A DNA stretch of 25,027 nucleotides, taken from a virus. Each line of letters starts with the position of its first letter. The stretch's first letter is position 1. A program made the position numbers and the translations under genes. Below the pieces are notes generated by a model. That model searched no databases. It saw only the letters and a program-made list of their open reading frames with translations, and was not told the origin of the DNA. The DNA lies in the IMG/VR virus record IMGVR_UViG_3300042505_001542, positions 1-25,027 of that record; one strand, written 5' to 3'. Below, piece after piece: positions 12,793 to 20,050 of this stretch.

Positions 12793-13635
12793 TTACTTTT
12801 TCAAGAGCCGCGCCCAGAAGATCTCCTTTTTGATCTTTAGGTCTGCAGTCGGGTTATTCTTCTCAAAGGTGTCAATTCCTATAAGGTCGTACTTGCCTGG
12901 CTCCTTCATCCAGCGCACCAGGTTTTCCGGTGTTGGTGTCAGTCGCTTTTTATTGTCTGCCCCTTCATCTACAAATTGACTGTATAACGAACGGTTTGCC
13001 TCAAATGATTGCGCTACTTCCAGTATTTGTGACATGCTGAGTTTAGCAAACTCGCCTGCGCTTCCCATTTCGGAAAGTTTGGCCACTTCTGCCTTGGCCG
13101 CTGCTTTTTCGCTATCGCTACGCTTGGCCTTTTCTGCTTTGCCAGACTTGCTGCCGGTGGCTTTATTTGGCGCTTCTTTGTGGTAGCCAGGATAATATTT
13201 ACGGGTTAAGGTAATTTCTTGAAAGCCATTTTTAGGCCTGCCGGTCTTTACAAAGTCTTTTTCGGATAGCTCCTTGATAGCTGCATCTGTATCGGCCTCA
13301 TCGCTTCCTTTTCTTGCCGTGAATGATGAACTAAATAACTCGTGGCCCTGACCACGCCTATGTATCAGCATTTTTAAAGTGCGCTCAGCATTTAATGAAA
13401 GTCGAGGACCTTCAACATTTACTTTGGCCTTCTTTGCCGCTTTCGGCTTTGCCTTGCTCAATTGATCATTAAGCGCGGCCACGTAGTTGTCAATGCCAGC
13501 TTTAAAGTCGCCACCTTCTGAATAGAATGGTGCCACGGCTTTGAGTTGTTCACCGTCCTGCTTCATGCTGGCCGGTAGTTTGGACCAATCTACCTTGGAT
13601 AGATCTGCCGCGAATTGTTCTGCTCTTACTTTCAT
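12793..13635 (-). CDS. Basic polyvalent-type protein
   Basis: The protein has 280 residues, Lys/Ala-rich, with linkers (KPKAAKKAKVNV; KAEKAKRSDSEKAAAK) that separate small modules: about 1-60 helical, 75-145 a winged-helix-like part (RTLKMLIHRRGQGHEL, then QEITLTRKYYPG), 195-280 helical. No TM. It starts within the stop of the 868-residue gene (GAATGA). Its make-up and place suggest a protein that travels with DNA into the host, as proposed for polyvalent proteins. No specific enzyme motif recognised. Confidence 0.55.
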   Translation of the reverse strand: MKVRAEQFAADLSKVDWSKLPASMKQDGEQLKAVAPFYSEGGDFKAGIDNYVAALNDQLSKAKPKAAKKAKVNVEGPRLSLNAERTLKMLIHRRGQGHELFSSSFTARKGSDEADTDAAIKELSEKDFVKTGRPKNGFQEITLTRKYYPGYHKEAPNKATGSKSGKAEKAKRSDSEKAAAKAEVAKLSEMGSAGEFAKLSMSQILEVAQSFEANRSLYSQFVDEGADNKKRLTPTPENLVRWMKEPGKYDLIGIDTFEKNNPTADLKIKKEIFWARLLKK

Positions 13636-16238
13636 TCTGCTGCGTATTTGTATTTCATGGCCATGGCCACTGCCAAGGCGCGTGCTTTTATCTTTTCAAT
13701 AGAATCGGTTGGTGGCTCCACCAGCGGCTTTGCGTAATATCGTTCTTTGGCCACTTTATCCACGGCCAGTGTTATGCTTCCATTGCCAGATAGCAGCAAG
13801 TTGCCCTTGCCACCTTCTATGCGGTATTTATTGCCTTTGGGCATTGGTATTTCCATTACCACCACGCTTTTGGTGTTCCATACCTCAAATGCCTTCTTGT
13901 CAATGTTCCAGTGTACTGTCCAGCCATATTCCTTCACTCCTTCGTGAATCAGTTTGCCAAACGCTTCTGCAGAAATTGGGCTTTCTTGCGTTCCGGGTGC
14001 TTCATTTTTCTGAAATAGCCTTTCAAATGTCTGTTGGGCGTTCAGACCTTCGGTCCATGCTTGTTGCAGTTCAAATTCTTTCGCTTGCAGCATTCCGGTG
14101 GCATCGCTTCTGTCTACGCCAATATCGTTTTGAATACGAAATAGCATTTTCTCGTACCAATTGCCATAGGGTTCAGGCTCTGCCTTTTGCAAAGTGTTAA
14201 CGCTCATAAATCGCTCCTGGTTCCCGTCCTGTACCTTGGCCACGCCTTCTTGGTCCATTTCTATAAACGTGACAGAAGTCATACCATGATCCTTGAACTT
14301 TTTCTCTAGCGTATCGCCTTTCTTCCAGCCCTTTGGTGCTTTGATTGGTGGTTTGCTGTCGGCTCCGGCAAAGGTGTTTGCGCTGGCCTCGTCTTTGAAG
14401 ATAAAACCAGGCACGGCACCGTTGCCACGGAAACTGCTGTAGTATGCTCCTGCTGCTTTGGCCTTGTTTCTAAGCTCGTTAAAATCTTCTGCAGATACGC
14501 GCCCGGTCATGGTAACGGTCCAAATGTCGCTGCCCGTCTTGGTGTGCTTTCCTGCTACTACATTAAATTCAATGTCGGAAGCTGAAACGATTGGCTTAGT
14601 GCTTACCGGCTTTTTATCTGGCTGCGTTACTTTCTTTTGCGCTTTTGGCTGATCAACTATGCCTGCAATCTGCCTTGCGTTTTTCCATGCGCTTTCTACT
14701 CGTTTGCCATAGTATTCTTCAAATTGATCTTGCTTGGTGTAGCCATAAAGTTTCATGGCCAGCCCTTTGTATTCTGCCAAACTCATGGCAGCAGCATCCT
14801 TGTCCAGCTCTATAGAAGATATGGAAGCGGTCAATTTATCTTTGAACGCATACCCTTTTTTCGGGTGCTCTGGTGGAATAAAACGTATGTCATAATCCAT
14901 AGACCACCTGCTGCGTCCGTTTGGCGCTTTGGTAATAATGGCCGAAATGGTTTTTTTACCTAGTTCGTTCCAATCCCTTGTATATTTTACAATGGTCCAT
15001 TTTGGAACCAGCCCAAGTTCTTGTTTGACTTTGGCAGCTTCTTCGCTTCGCTTCTTGGTCTGTGCATCCCACTTCTCGGAGGATTGCTTCCAATCTTCCA
15101 CTTCCTTTTTCCGGTCTGCAAATAGTTTTGCATCCCAATCGTCCGTGTTTATATCAACATGGTCGTAAAAATTGGTATTGAAATAATCAATCTGACCATC
15201 AGAATCACTAAAACGGTACTGCTCCAGAATGTTCTTAGCAATAGCCTCATCTTTCAGGTACTGAGCACTGTATATTGTTTTATAGTGACCATGGTAACGA
15301 TCATGGTTTCTGGCCTTATGATAGCCACCTAGCTCATTGGCCAGATCAATAAACTCTTGTGCATAAGGGTTATGCGGATAATTGGTGCCATTTGCACTTA
15401 TGCTGGCACCGCCAGAAAAAACATCTGTGGTAACGCTCCACTTCATTTCTGGAAACGTGACCTTGTACTCTTCTCTGGCCAGCGCGGCAATGTCCTTGGT
15501 GGCCAGTCCTCGCGTGTTTTTGTACGCGGAACCTTCCCACCTGTAGCCTGTATATCCACGGTCTGGCTCCTTGAATAAATAAGGCTTAGTGGCTTTTAGC
15601 ACCGGTGTTACTGACCTGAAAAACTGGTCGGTCATTTGCTTTACAAATTCATCGCTGGAGTAAGTGCTCCAGTCGGCACCTTCTGCAGTTGCTTTATCGA
15701 CAAAGTTGAAACCGGCCAGAAGGTTGGCATCATTCTGCACGCTGCCCTTTATCTTCAATCGGTGCTCTGTGAAAAATGCCTTATCCACGATAATGCCCGG
15801 TGCTTTCGGTTCGTCCTGCTTGTCGTTGTTCAGCGCATCTTTCCATGCATCGCCTATGTGGCTATCGCCATCGCCCTCACTTTCTGTAAGGCCAAAGGTA
15901 TTGGCACTGAAACCGGAACCGGGTTTAGGTTGGTCGCGTTGCGGCACTTCGCCTGCATCGAGCTTCTGCTCAAATATGGCCACGGCCTTGTAATGTTCGG
16001 CCTTAACGGTGGCCTCAGTTGCGCTGCCTGTTACTTCGCCAAGCTCAATTTTTGGAGCCCTGAACATATTCCATACCAGAGAACCATCTTCGTATTGCCA
16101 AGCAGTTGCGTAGCTGGCAATTTTGCCGCTGCTGCGTTTTAAGGTGGTTATTTTCCATGTATATTCATCCTGGTCGCCCGGAAAACTTGTTTCTCCGGTC
16201 CATCCGTGGCTGCCTTTATATATTTTAGATAAACTCAT
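13632..16238 (-). CDS. Large multidomain polyvalent protein
   Basis: The protein has 868 residues, the largest product here. Modules by eye: 8-95, a WKITTLKRSSGKIASYATA domain common in Bacteroidota mobile-element polyproteins; 247-330, KDIAALAREEYKVTFPEMKW then SVTTDVFSGGASI, matching LPD29; about 395-470, an alpha/beta stretch; about 575-640, YYSSFRGNGAVPGFIFKDEA, another segment frequent in such proteins; about 650-690, a small beta barrel; and a C-terminal tag ALAVAMAMKYKYAAE. No catalytic site is clear. Polyvalent proteins are thought to enter the cell with the genome and counter defences. It is flanked by a 38-bp direct repeat. Confidence 0.7.
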   Translation of the reverse strand: MSLSKIYKGSHGWTGETSFPGDQDEYTWKITTLKRSSGKIASYATAWQYEDGSLVWNMFRAPKIELGEVTGSATEATVKAEHYKAVAIFEQKLDAGEVPQRDQPKPGSGFSANTFGLTESEGDGDSHIGDAWKDALNNDKQDEPKAPGIIVDKAFFTEHRLKIKGSVQNDANLLAGFNFVDKATAEGADWSTYSSDEFVKQMTDQFFRSVTPVLKATKPYLFKEPDRGYTGYRWEGSAYKNTRGLATKDIAALAREEYKVTFPEMKWSVTTDVFSGGASISANGTNYPHNPYAQEFIDLANELGGYHKARNHDRYHGHYKTIYSAQYLKDEAIAKNILEQYRFSDSDGQIDYFNTNFYDHVDINTDDWDAKLFADRKKEVEDWKQSSEKWDAQTKKRSEEAAKVKQELGLVPKWTIVKYTRDWNELGKKTISAIITKAPNGRSRWSMDYDIRFIPPEHPKKGYAFKDKLTASISSIELDKDAAAMSLAEYKGLAMKLYGYTKQDQFEEYYGKRVESAWKNARQIAGIVDQPKAQKKVTQPDKKPVSTKPIVSASDIEFNVVAGKHTKTGSDIWTVTMTGRVSAEDFNELRNKAKAAGAYYSSFRGNGAVPGFIFKDEASANTFAGADSKPPIKAPKGWKKGDTLEKKFKDHGMTSVTFIEMDQEGVAKVQDGNQERFMSVNTLQKAEPEPYGNWYEKMLFRIQNDIGVDRSDATGMLQAKEFELQQAWTEGLNAQQTFERLFQKNEAPGTQESPISAEAFGKLIHEGVKEYGWTVHWNIDKKAFEVWNTKSVVVMEIPMPKGNKYRIEGGKGNLLLSGNGSITLAVDKVAKERYYAKPLVEPPTDSIEKIKARALAVAMAMKYKYAAE
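13638..13675. repeat. 38-bp direct repeat, copy 1
   Basis: Identical to 16238-16275, exactly 2,600 bp away. It encodes the final residues (ALAVAMAMKYKYAA, part) of the 868-residue protein. Copy 2 encodes the same ending of the preceding protein. Confidence 0.9.
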
Positions 16239-16792
16239 GCTGCGTATTTGTATTTCATGGCCATGGCCACTGCCAGAGCTTTGGCGTGTTGGTATGCGTC
16301 AAGGTCAAATGCAGGCGTGTCGCCAATGCATTCGTCTTTGAACTGCTCCAGCTTTTCGTCTATTTCGTGTTCGATCTGTCCTACATCGGTAAGGATCTGC
16401 GCACGGTATTTCACCTTGCCTATTTTCAGGATCTCAATGATCTCTTGGCGTATGCGCTGCTCGTCAAAGTCTGGCGGCAGCAGGTTATCGGCCTCTGGCC
16501 CGTAACGCTCATAGATCTCTTCTGCGGCACGCTCAACGGAAACGCCACGTTTGCTTACCAGGTTTATGTTGATATCGCCACGGGTGCCAACTTTGCCGCC
16601 CGTTTCGCGCTTGGCGCTGGCAGGCGTAATCTTTGGCATGCGCTCCAAAACCACAAGCTCCGGAACGTGATCTTCTGCATAGAGCTGCGCTATCTCCAGC
16701 ATATCTTTTTCGCGCTCCAGTTCGGCCACGTCCAGTTTAAGGCTGTCGCAGTGTTCGTCTTTGGTGCAAGTATGGCAGGTTTCCGTATGCAT
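16235..16792 (-). CDS. Polyvalent-type protein with Cys-rich N-terminus
   Basis: The protein has 185 residues. CHTCTKDEHC at 6-15 may bind zinc. A coiled-coil segment follows (about 18-45), then VSKRGVSVERAAEEIYERYG (about 84-103), like small modules of polyvalent proteins. The acidic helical end carries the tag ALAVAMAMKYKYAA, shared with the 868-residue protein. The ATG at 16792 lies inside an operator-like palindrome and five bases after a TATCTTTG box, so this gene probably starts its own transcript. Confidence 0.6.
   Translation of the reverse strand: MHTETCHTCTKDEHCDSLKLDVAELEREKDMLEIAQLYAEDHVPELVVLERMPKITPASAKRETGGKVGTRGDININLVSKRGVSVERAAEEIYERYGPEADNLLPPDFDEQRIRQEIIEILKIGKVKYRAQILTDVGQIEHEIDEKLEQFKDECIGDTPAFDLDAYQHAKALAVAMAMKYKYAA
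16238..16275. repeat. 38-bp direct repeat, copy 2
   Basis: Identical to 13638-13675. It begins at the first base of the 868-residue gene's start codon and codes for the C-terminus of the 185-residue protein upstream. Confidence 0.9.
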
Positions 16793-16805
16793 TTATGCAA
16801 AGATA
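16787..16805 (-). promoter_or_regulatory. Internal promoter and operator-like palindrome before the polyvalent genes
   Basis: On the minus strand TATCTTTG (16798-16805) matches TAnnTTTG exactly, and the palindrome TTGCATAAATGCAT (16787-16800) overlaps it and the ATG at 16792. The -33 box is weak. If used, the transcript would be nearly leaderless. It would let the polyvalent genes be controlled with the early genes. Confidence 0.4.
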
Positions 16806-16812
16806 ATTCTAT

Positions 16813-17196
16813 TTATGCAGTCACAGTAACGCCATTAAGCTCAGAATAGTATTCTGCAGTTTGGCCGTCAAGGTCAAGCACGTACACTTCTGAAAATACA
16901 CTGCCCACCTTATGCAGCAGCGTTACCACCACTTTATTGCCCGGCACGCGGTTCCAGCCTAGCTGCAGCTCGTCTGTGTTGGCCAGTTGGTGGTAAGCTC
17001 CTTCGGTGGCCATTGGTGCCACTATGTTGTGCTTTCCAAGTGCCGGGTGCGAAAAGGTGAACTTCTGCGCGCTCCAATCGGCCCACTGCAGGCGAAACGC
17101 CACTGTGCTGGTGTCCAGCTTCGCTTTCTTGCGAAGGAGTAGGATAACGGCCAGCGCCAAGGCCAGAAGCATGATAATTTTCGTGTTCGTGTTCAT
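16813..17196 (-). CDS. N-anchored beta-rich membrane protein
   Basis: The protein has 127 residues. It has an N-terminal membrane helix (about 7-22, IIMLLALALAVILLLR) with a basic stop (KKAK), followed by a beta-rich soluble domain (VAFRLQWADWSAQKFTFSHP; KVVVTLLHKVGSVFSEVYVL). The plan repeats the N-anchored proteins at 20930-22052. Gap of 13 bases to the holin stop. Candidate virion membrane protein. Confidence 0.6.
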   Translation of the reverse strand: MNTNTKIIMLLALALAVILLLRKKAKLDTSTVAFRLQWADWSAQKFTFSHPALGKHNIVAPMATEGAYHQLANTDELQLGWNRVPGNKVVVTLLHKVGSVFSEVYVLDLDGQTAEYYSELNGVTVTA

Positions 17197-17209
17197 GGCT
17201 TAAAGGGTG

Positions 17210-17689
17210 CTATTCGTTGATCTTGCCATCTTCGTCAAAATCTTTGAGTCGCTTCAATATCCATGAAGGAATCAGGCCGGGCTTAATGGCACCAAGGTTT
17301 TCAATAATGCTTATCGCTTCCCGAACAATTACGGCTGCATAGCCTAAAGTACCTATCCAATCAAATGCCGCTATAACCAGAGGCTTGTTGCTGAAACATT
17401 GCAGTATGTGAACGAGTATTACAAAAACGCCATATACAAAGCCTTTCAATATAACGCCTGTGAAGCCTGAGCTTGATACAGTGCCTTTCATCCACGCCTT
17501 GACAAAGCCCGTAACCGTGTCCAGGAATACCATAACGGATAGGAATATCAGAAACTCCCAATCAGCAAAAACGTACTTGCCGAACACGTCAATGACCGGT
17601 GCGATTATCAATGCTCCGAATATCGGTAACTTGAATTTAGCGGGTTCTACTTGCTCAATCAATCCCGTCCATAGCTGCATCAACTTCAT
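17210..17689 (-). CDS. Phage holin (toxin secretion/phage lysis holin family)
   Basis: The protein has 159 residues. FLIFLSVMVFLDTVTGFVKA (about 48-67) followed by SSSGFTGVILKGFVY is the signature of the phage_holin_4 group: a hydrophobic helix with D-x2-TG-x-h-KA, then S-x4-G-x2-K. Further hydrophobic helices lie at about 20-40, 80-100 and 105-125. It would form inner-membrane lesions that release the GH24 lysozyme. It is 2.4 kb from the lysozyme gene, in the same array. Confidence 0.82.
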   Translation of the reverse strand: MKLMQLWTGLIEQVEPAKFKLPIFGALIIAPVIDVFGKYVFADWEFLIFLSVMVFLDTVTGFVKAWMKGTVSSSGFTGVILKGFVYGVFVILVHILQCFSNKPLVIAAFDWIGTLGYAAVIVREAISIIENLGAIKPGLIPSWILKRLKDFDEDGKINE

Positions 17690-17741
17690 GTCTTTTTATG
17701 CTGGTTCAGTGTTCCAATCCTGCCAACGGGTTAATTACAGG

Positions 17742-17933
17742 TCAATCATTCGGTAATTCAGTCACGCATGCTGCCAGTTCCTCTTCACTCAGCCCCTGTC
17801 CGTCATTTACAAATAGGGCTGTCGTGCCATTTTCAAGGTCTTTAGATTCCCAAAGCCATTGGCTGACCAATCCATCAGACTGTATGGAGTTTCGCTCTTT
17901 CGCTTCTGCTGTGGGTAGTATTAGATATTTCAT
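17742..17933 (-). CDS. Unknown 63-residue protein
   Basis: Soluble, acidic (MKYLILPTAEAKERNSIQSD; LSEEELAACVTELPND). Its start overlaps the stop of the attachment-protein candidate by one base. Small proteins of this look after a receptor-binding gene can be chaperones or minor spike parts; there is no direct evidence. The 52 bases after it (17690-17741) contain nothing recognisable. Confidence 0.45.
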   Translation of the reverse strand: MKYLILPTAEAKERNSIQSDGLVSQWLWESKDLENGTTALFVNDGQGLSEEELAACVTELPND

Positions 17934-19015
17934 CAGATGTCGTATAGTTCCATTAATAGTGCCTCAACTGTCGTACTTAAATCGCCTGCATCAATGCAGT
18001 AGGCGTAACTTGCCGCCTCATTTGCTCTGAAATTCCCGCCATTATCACCGTACAGATATTTGATCGTGTATGCCTTTGTTAAAAATGCTGCGGCTGATCC
18101 GCTTGATACTGTCAATGTTTGAGCAACTCCGTTATACTTAACTATTGGGGCTGCGTTCTTAAACTGCGCGCTTAATAGGTGTCTCGATGTCAACCGAAGT
18201 GCGGGTGTGTAAACCACATTGGACGAGTCGTACATACTGATACTGTTTGCCGATCCGACAAGTGCAGAATTGATAAACATTGTAGTGCCAGAATCGGTTG
18301 TAATCCTCGTGTTACTGGTAATGTTGAAGCTCATTTTCTGTATTAGATACTCGGTGCTTGTCTGATTTGCTGCCAGTCCTGAAACCAATGTAACAGGCAT
18401 TCTTTGCGCAACTACACCGTACCACTCTGGAAACACGTCAAACGAATCACCTTTTAAAACGGGTTGTAGGCTTGCAGTGGTCTGCGTCATATCACCATTG
18501 GAAGCCTGGTTGTAACGGGTTACGACCGTGAAAGCAGAGGTGCCAACGAATGTGGTTATAGCGGATATATCACCTACTCCGTTTGTATATGGAATGTCTG
18601 ATTCAGCCCCTGTGTCCGTCCGTCTTATCCTTATCCATTGACCTGCGTATGCAGAAATCAATTTGTAGTAGCTGAATACTGCTTTAGGGCTTACAAATGG
18701 AAGATCTACGGTGGTCGTTACTGAGACTGAATTAGCGGCAATTGTTACCCCGTCCGTGGCCGTTACGACAATATTATCAGTGCCTATGTTATTAGCCGTC
18801 CACACATAGACGTTTGATGCCTGAGTAACCGGTACCAGATTGCCATTCTTATCGGGAAGCCCGAATGTGTAGCTTGTACCCAAGAATCCCGACACTGTTA
18901 TGGTAACTGCATCACCAAAGTTAGGCGTTGAATCGCTTAGTGCTATACTCAAAGACCCACCAGGCGCACCACCACCTGGCTGCTGTAATGGTTTTGGGTT
19001 TTCGTTCAGTATCAT
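17933..19015 (-). CDS. Candidate receptor-binding/spike protein with Ig-like domain
   Basis: The protein has 360 residues. A Pro/Gly-rich N-terminus (NPKPLQQPGGGAPGGSL) may attach it to the particle. An Ig-like domain follows (about 22-105: IALSDSTPNFGDAVTITVSG ... VTATDGVTIAANSVSVTTTV), then a large beta domain (about 110-340) resembling concanavalin-like or LamG-like shells found on phage adhesins (SAYAGQWIRIRRTDTGAESD). The amino-acid and codon texture differs from its neighbours, with fewer GGC/GCC codons, which suggests later acquisition. No TM. Host attachment is inferred. Confidence 0.6.
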   Translation of the reverse strand: MILNENPKPLQQPGGGAPGGSLSIALSDSTPNFGDAVTITVSGFLGTSYTFGLPDKNGNLVPVTQASNVYVWTANNIGTDNIVVTATDGVTIAANSVSVTTTVDLPFVSPKAVFSYYKLISAYAGQWIRIRRTDTGAESDIPYTNGVGDISAITTFVGTSAFTVVTRYNQASNGDMTQTTASLQPVLKGDSFDVFPEWYGVVAQRMPVTLVSGLAANQTSTEYLIQKMSFNITSNTRITTDSGTTMFINSALVGSANSISMYDSSNVVYTPALRLTSRHLLSAQFKNAAPIVKYNGVAQTLTVSSGSAAAFLTKAYTIKYLYGDNGGNFRANEAASYAYCIDAGDLSTTVEALLMELYDI

Positions 19016-19021
19016 GGCCTA

Positions 19022-19351
19022 TTATCTAAGCTGCCAAAGAATCCAATGCACTGTGGGCTGGGTAGCATCCGCACTTGCTAATTTTACCAGATCAACTTCT
19101 ACATCGTAAAGTTCCAAGCTGTCGCCATCGTAAATAGGATAGCCATTAGCAGATGTTGGGGCAGCTCCGTCAAATGTGAGCCAAGCAATTGGTGTGGTGC
19201 CACCTGTTTGCGATGCGTGTTTTACAAATCGAGCGCCTGCGCCATTTGCCAACAGATTATTATTTAGAGTAGTGCTTCCGCCACTAACTGGAATGGCTAA
19301 AACGCCTTGGTCTATGAATGTCTGCGATGAATAGCCTCCTACTTTTTGCAT
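19022..19351 (-). CDS. Unknown beta-rich 109-residue protein
   Basis: MQKVGGYSSQTFIDQGVLAI is followed by regular beta-like segments and an end of VHWILWQLR. No TM or signal. It lies directly upstream of the attachment-protein gene (6-base gap) and after a tail-anchored peptide gene. A minor capsid or spike base protein of small jelly-roll type would fit the size. No family recognised. Confidence 0.5.
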   Translation of the reverse strand: MQKVGGYSSQTFIDQGVLAIPVSGGSTTLNNNLLANGAGARFVKHASQTGGTTPIAWLTFDGAAPTSANGYPIYDGDSLELYDVEVDLVKLASADATQPTVHWILWQLR

Positions 19352-19358
19352 GGTCTTT

Positions 19359-19523
19359 TCACTTTCTGGTTACTGTATTTGCCAGCATTGTGGCTAAAAA
19401 TATGGTTACGAAAAAAACGCCTGCCACGGTCAGCAGTTCGCTCATTGGCACGCGAGCATCCACCTGTATGCTTTTCTTCCCGGAAAGCACTTCGTTCACG
19501 TTAATCATCGTTTCGTTCAGCAT
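19359..19523 (-). CDS. 54-residue tail-anchored membrane protein
   Basis: ATG at 19523; MLNETMINVNEVLSGKKSIQ then a membrane helix (about 31-50, LTVAGVFFVTIFLATMLANT) ending TRK. It fills the gap between the lysozyme and the 109-residue gene. Its start overlaps by a few bases the end of the lysozyme -1 frame (stop at 19533-19535), leaving ten bases between them. Confidence 0.6.
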   Translation of the reverse strand: MLNETMINVNEVLSGKKSIQVDARVPMSELLTVAGVFFVTIFLATMLANTVTRK

Positions 19524-19532
19524 GCCTAGGCT

Positions 19533-19601
19533 CTATTTATTTTTGTAGATTAAAAACACAATTGCTGCTATCATGAATACAATGGCTATGATGTAGGCTT
19601 T
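19533..19601 (-). CDS. Membrane-anchor extension of the lysozyme (-1 frame)
   Basis: A -1 slip on the A10 tract would replace the last four residues of the lysozyme by 22 residues, KAYIIAIVFMIAAIVFLIYK plus NK. This is a typical membrane helix with a basic end, just like the tails of the neighbouring proteins, and it is open exactly until the next gene. Without the slip the 50 bases between lysozyme and next gene would be idle. Alternatives: one missing base in the assembly, or transcript slippage. Confidence 0.5.
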   Translation of the reverse strand, partial: KAYIIAIVFMIAAIVFLIYKNK

Positions 19602-20050
19602 TTTTTTTCATCTGTAAAAAATAGCTCTGCTTCGGCCTTCCTTCTATTGGCAAGTCCTTGCACGAATCTTCCACCTGCCCGGTTCCAACGCAGCCACGCT
19701 TCTGTAATGCGCTCCTGAGTGTCATAAGCATTAATGCGTTCTTTCAGCGTGCTATCGCGAAAAGCAGCGCTGCCTATATTGAAGATGAGCGAAACAAGCG
19801 CATCAAACTGGTTCTGGTTCAATGGTGCCAATACCTGCCCACGAATGGCAGCTTCTGCAATACCGGCATCCTTCTTTTTCAGCGCCATTGCATCTACCTT
19901 GGTCAAGGTGGCGCTCATAAGGTGCTGCTCGTTCGGCAATATCAAATGGCCATAGCCAATGGTCCAGTAGCCTGCCACGTCCTTATAGGCTGTGGGGCTG
20001 AACCCTTCCCATTGGGTAATGAACTTAATGCCGTTGTCAGATAGTGTCAT
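19586..20050 (-). CDS. GH24 (T4-type) lysozyme, endolysin
   Basis: The protein has 154 residues. WEGFSPTAYKDVAGYWTIGY gives the catalytic set Glu15, Asp24, Thr30 of T4-type lysozymes, followed by GH. LNQNQFDALVSLIFNIG (about 79-95) and WNRAGGRFVQGLANRR (about 122-137) are the usual C-terminal GH24 blocks. No signal peptide or SAR helix at the N-terminus, so release depends on the holin, unless the virion carries it. The end DEKKKPTS lies on a 10-A tract where a -1 shift adds a membrane helix. Start overlaps the previous stop. Confidence 0.92.
   Translation of the reverse strand: MTLSDNGIKFITQWEGFSPTAYKDVAGYWTIGYGHLILPNEQHLMSATLTKVDAMALKKKDAGIAEAAIRGQVLAPLNQNQFDALVSLIFNIGSAAFRDSTLKERINAYDTQERITEAWLRWNRAGGRFVQGLANRRKAEAELFFTDEKKKPTS
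19599..19608 (-). other. A10 slippery tract at the lysozyme 3' end
   Basis: On the minus strand GAA AAA AAA AAG: the heptamer A-AAA-AAA stands in the zero frame, the canonical form for -1 frameshifting, and the tract is long enough for polymerase slippage. The T10 in the plus strand is also a place where an assembly could lose a base. Confidence 0.6.

Noticed and set aside
19537-19731. 64-residue frame over the lysozyme end
   Set aside because: Different frame of the lysozyme gene with no protein-like features; the membrane helix is in another frame.
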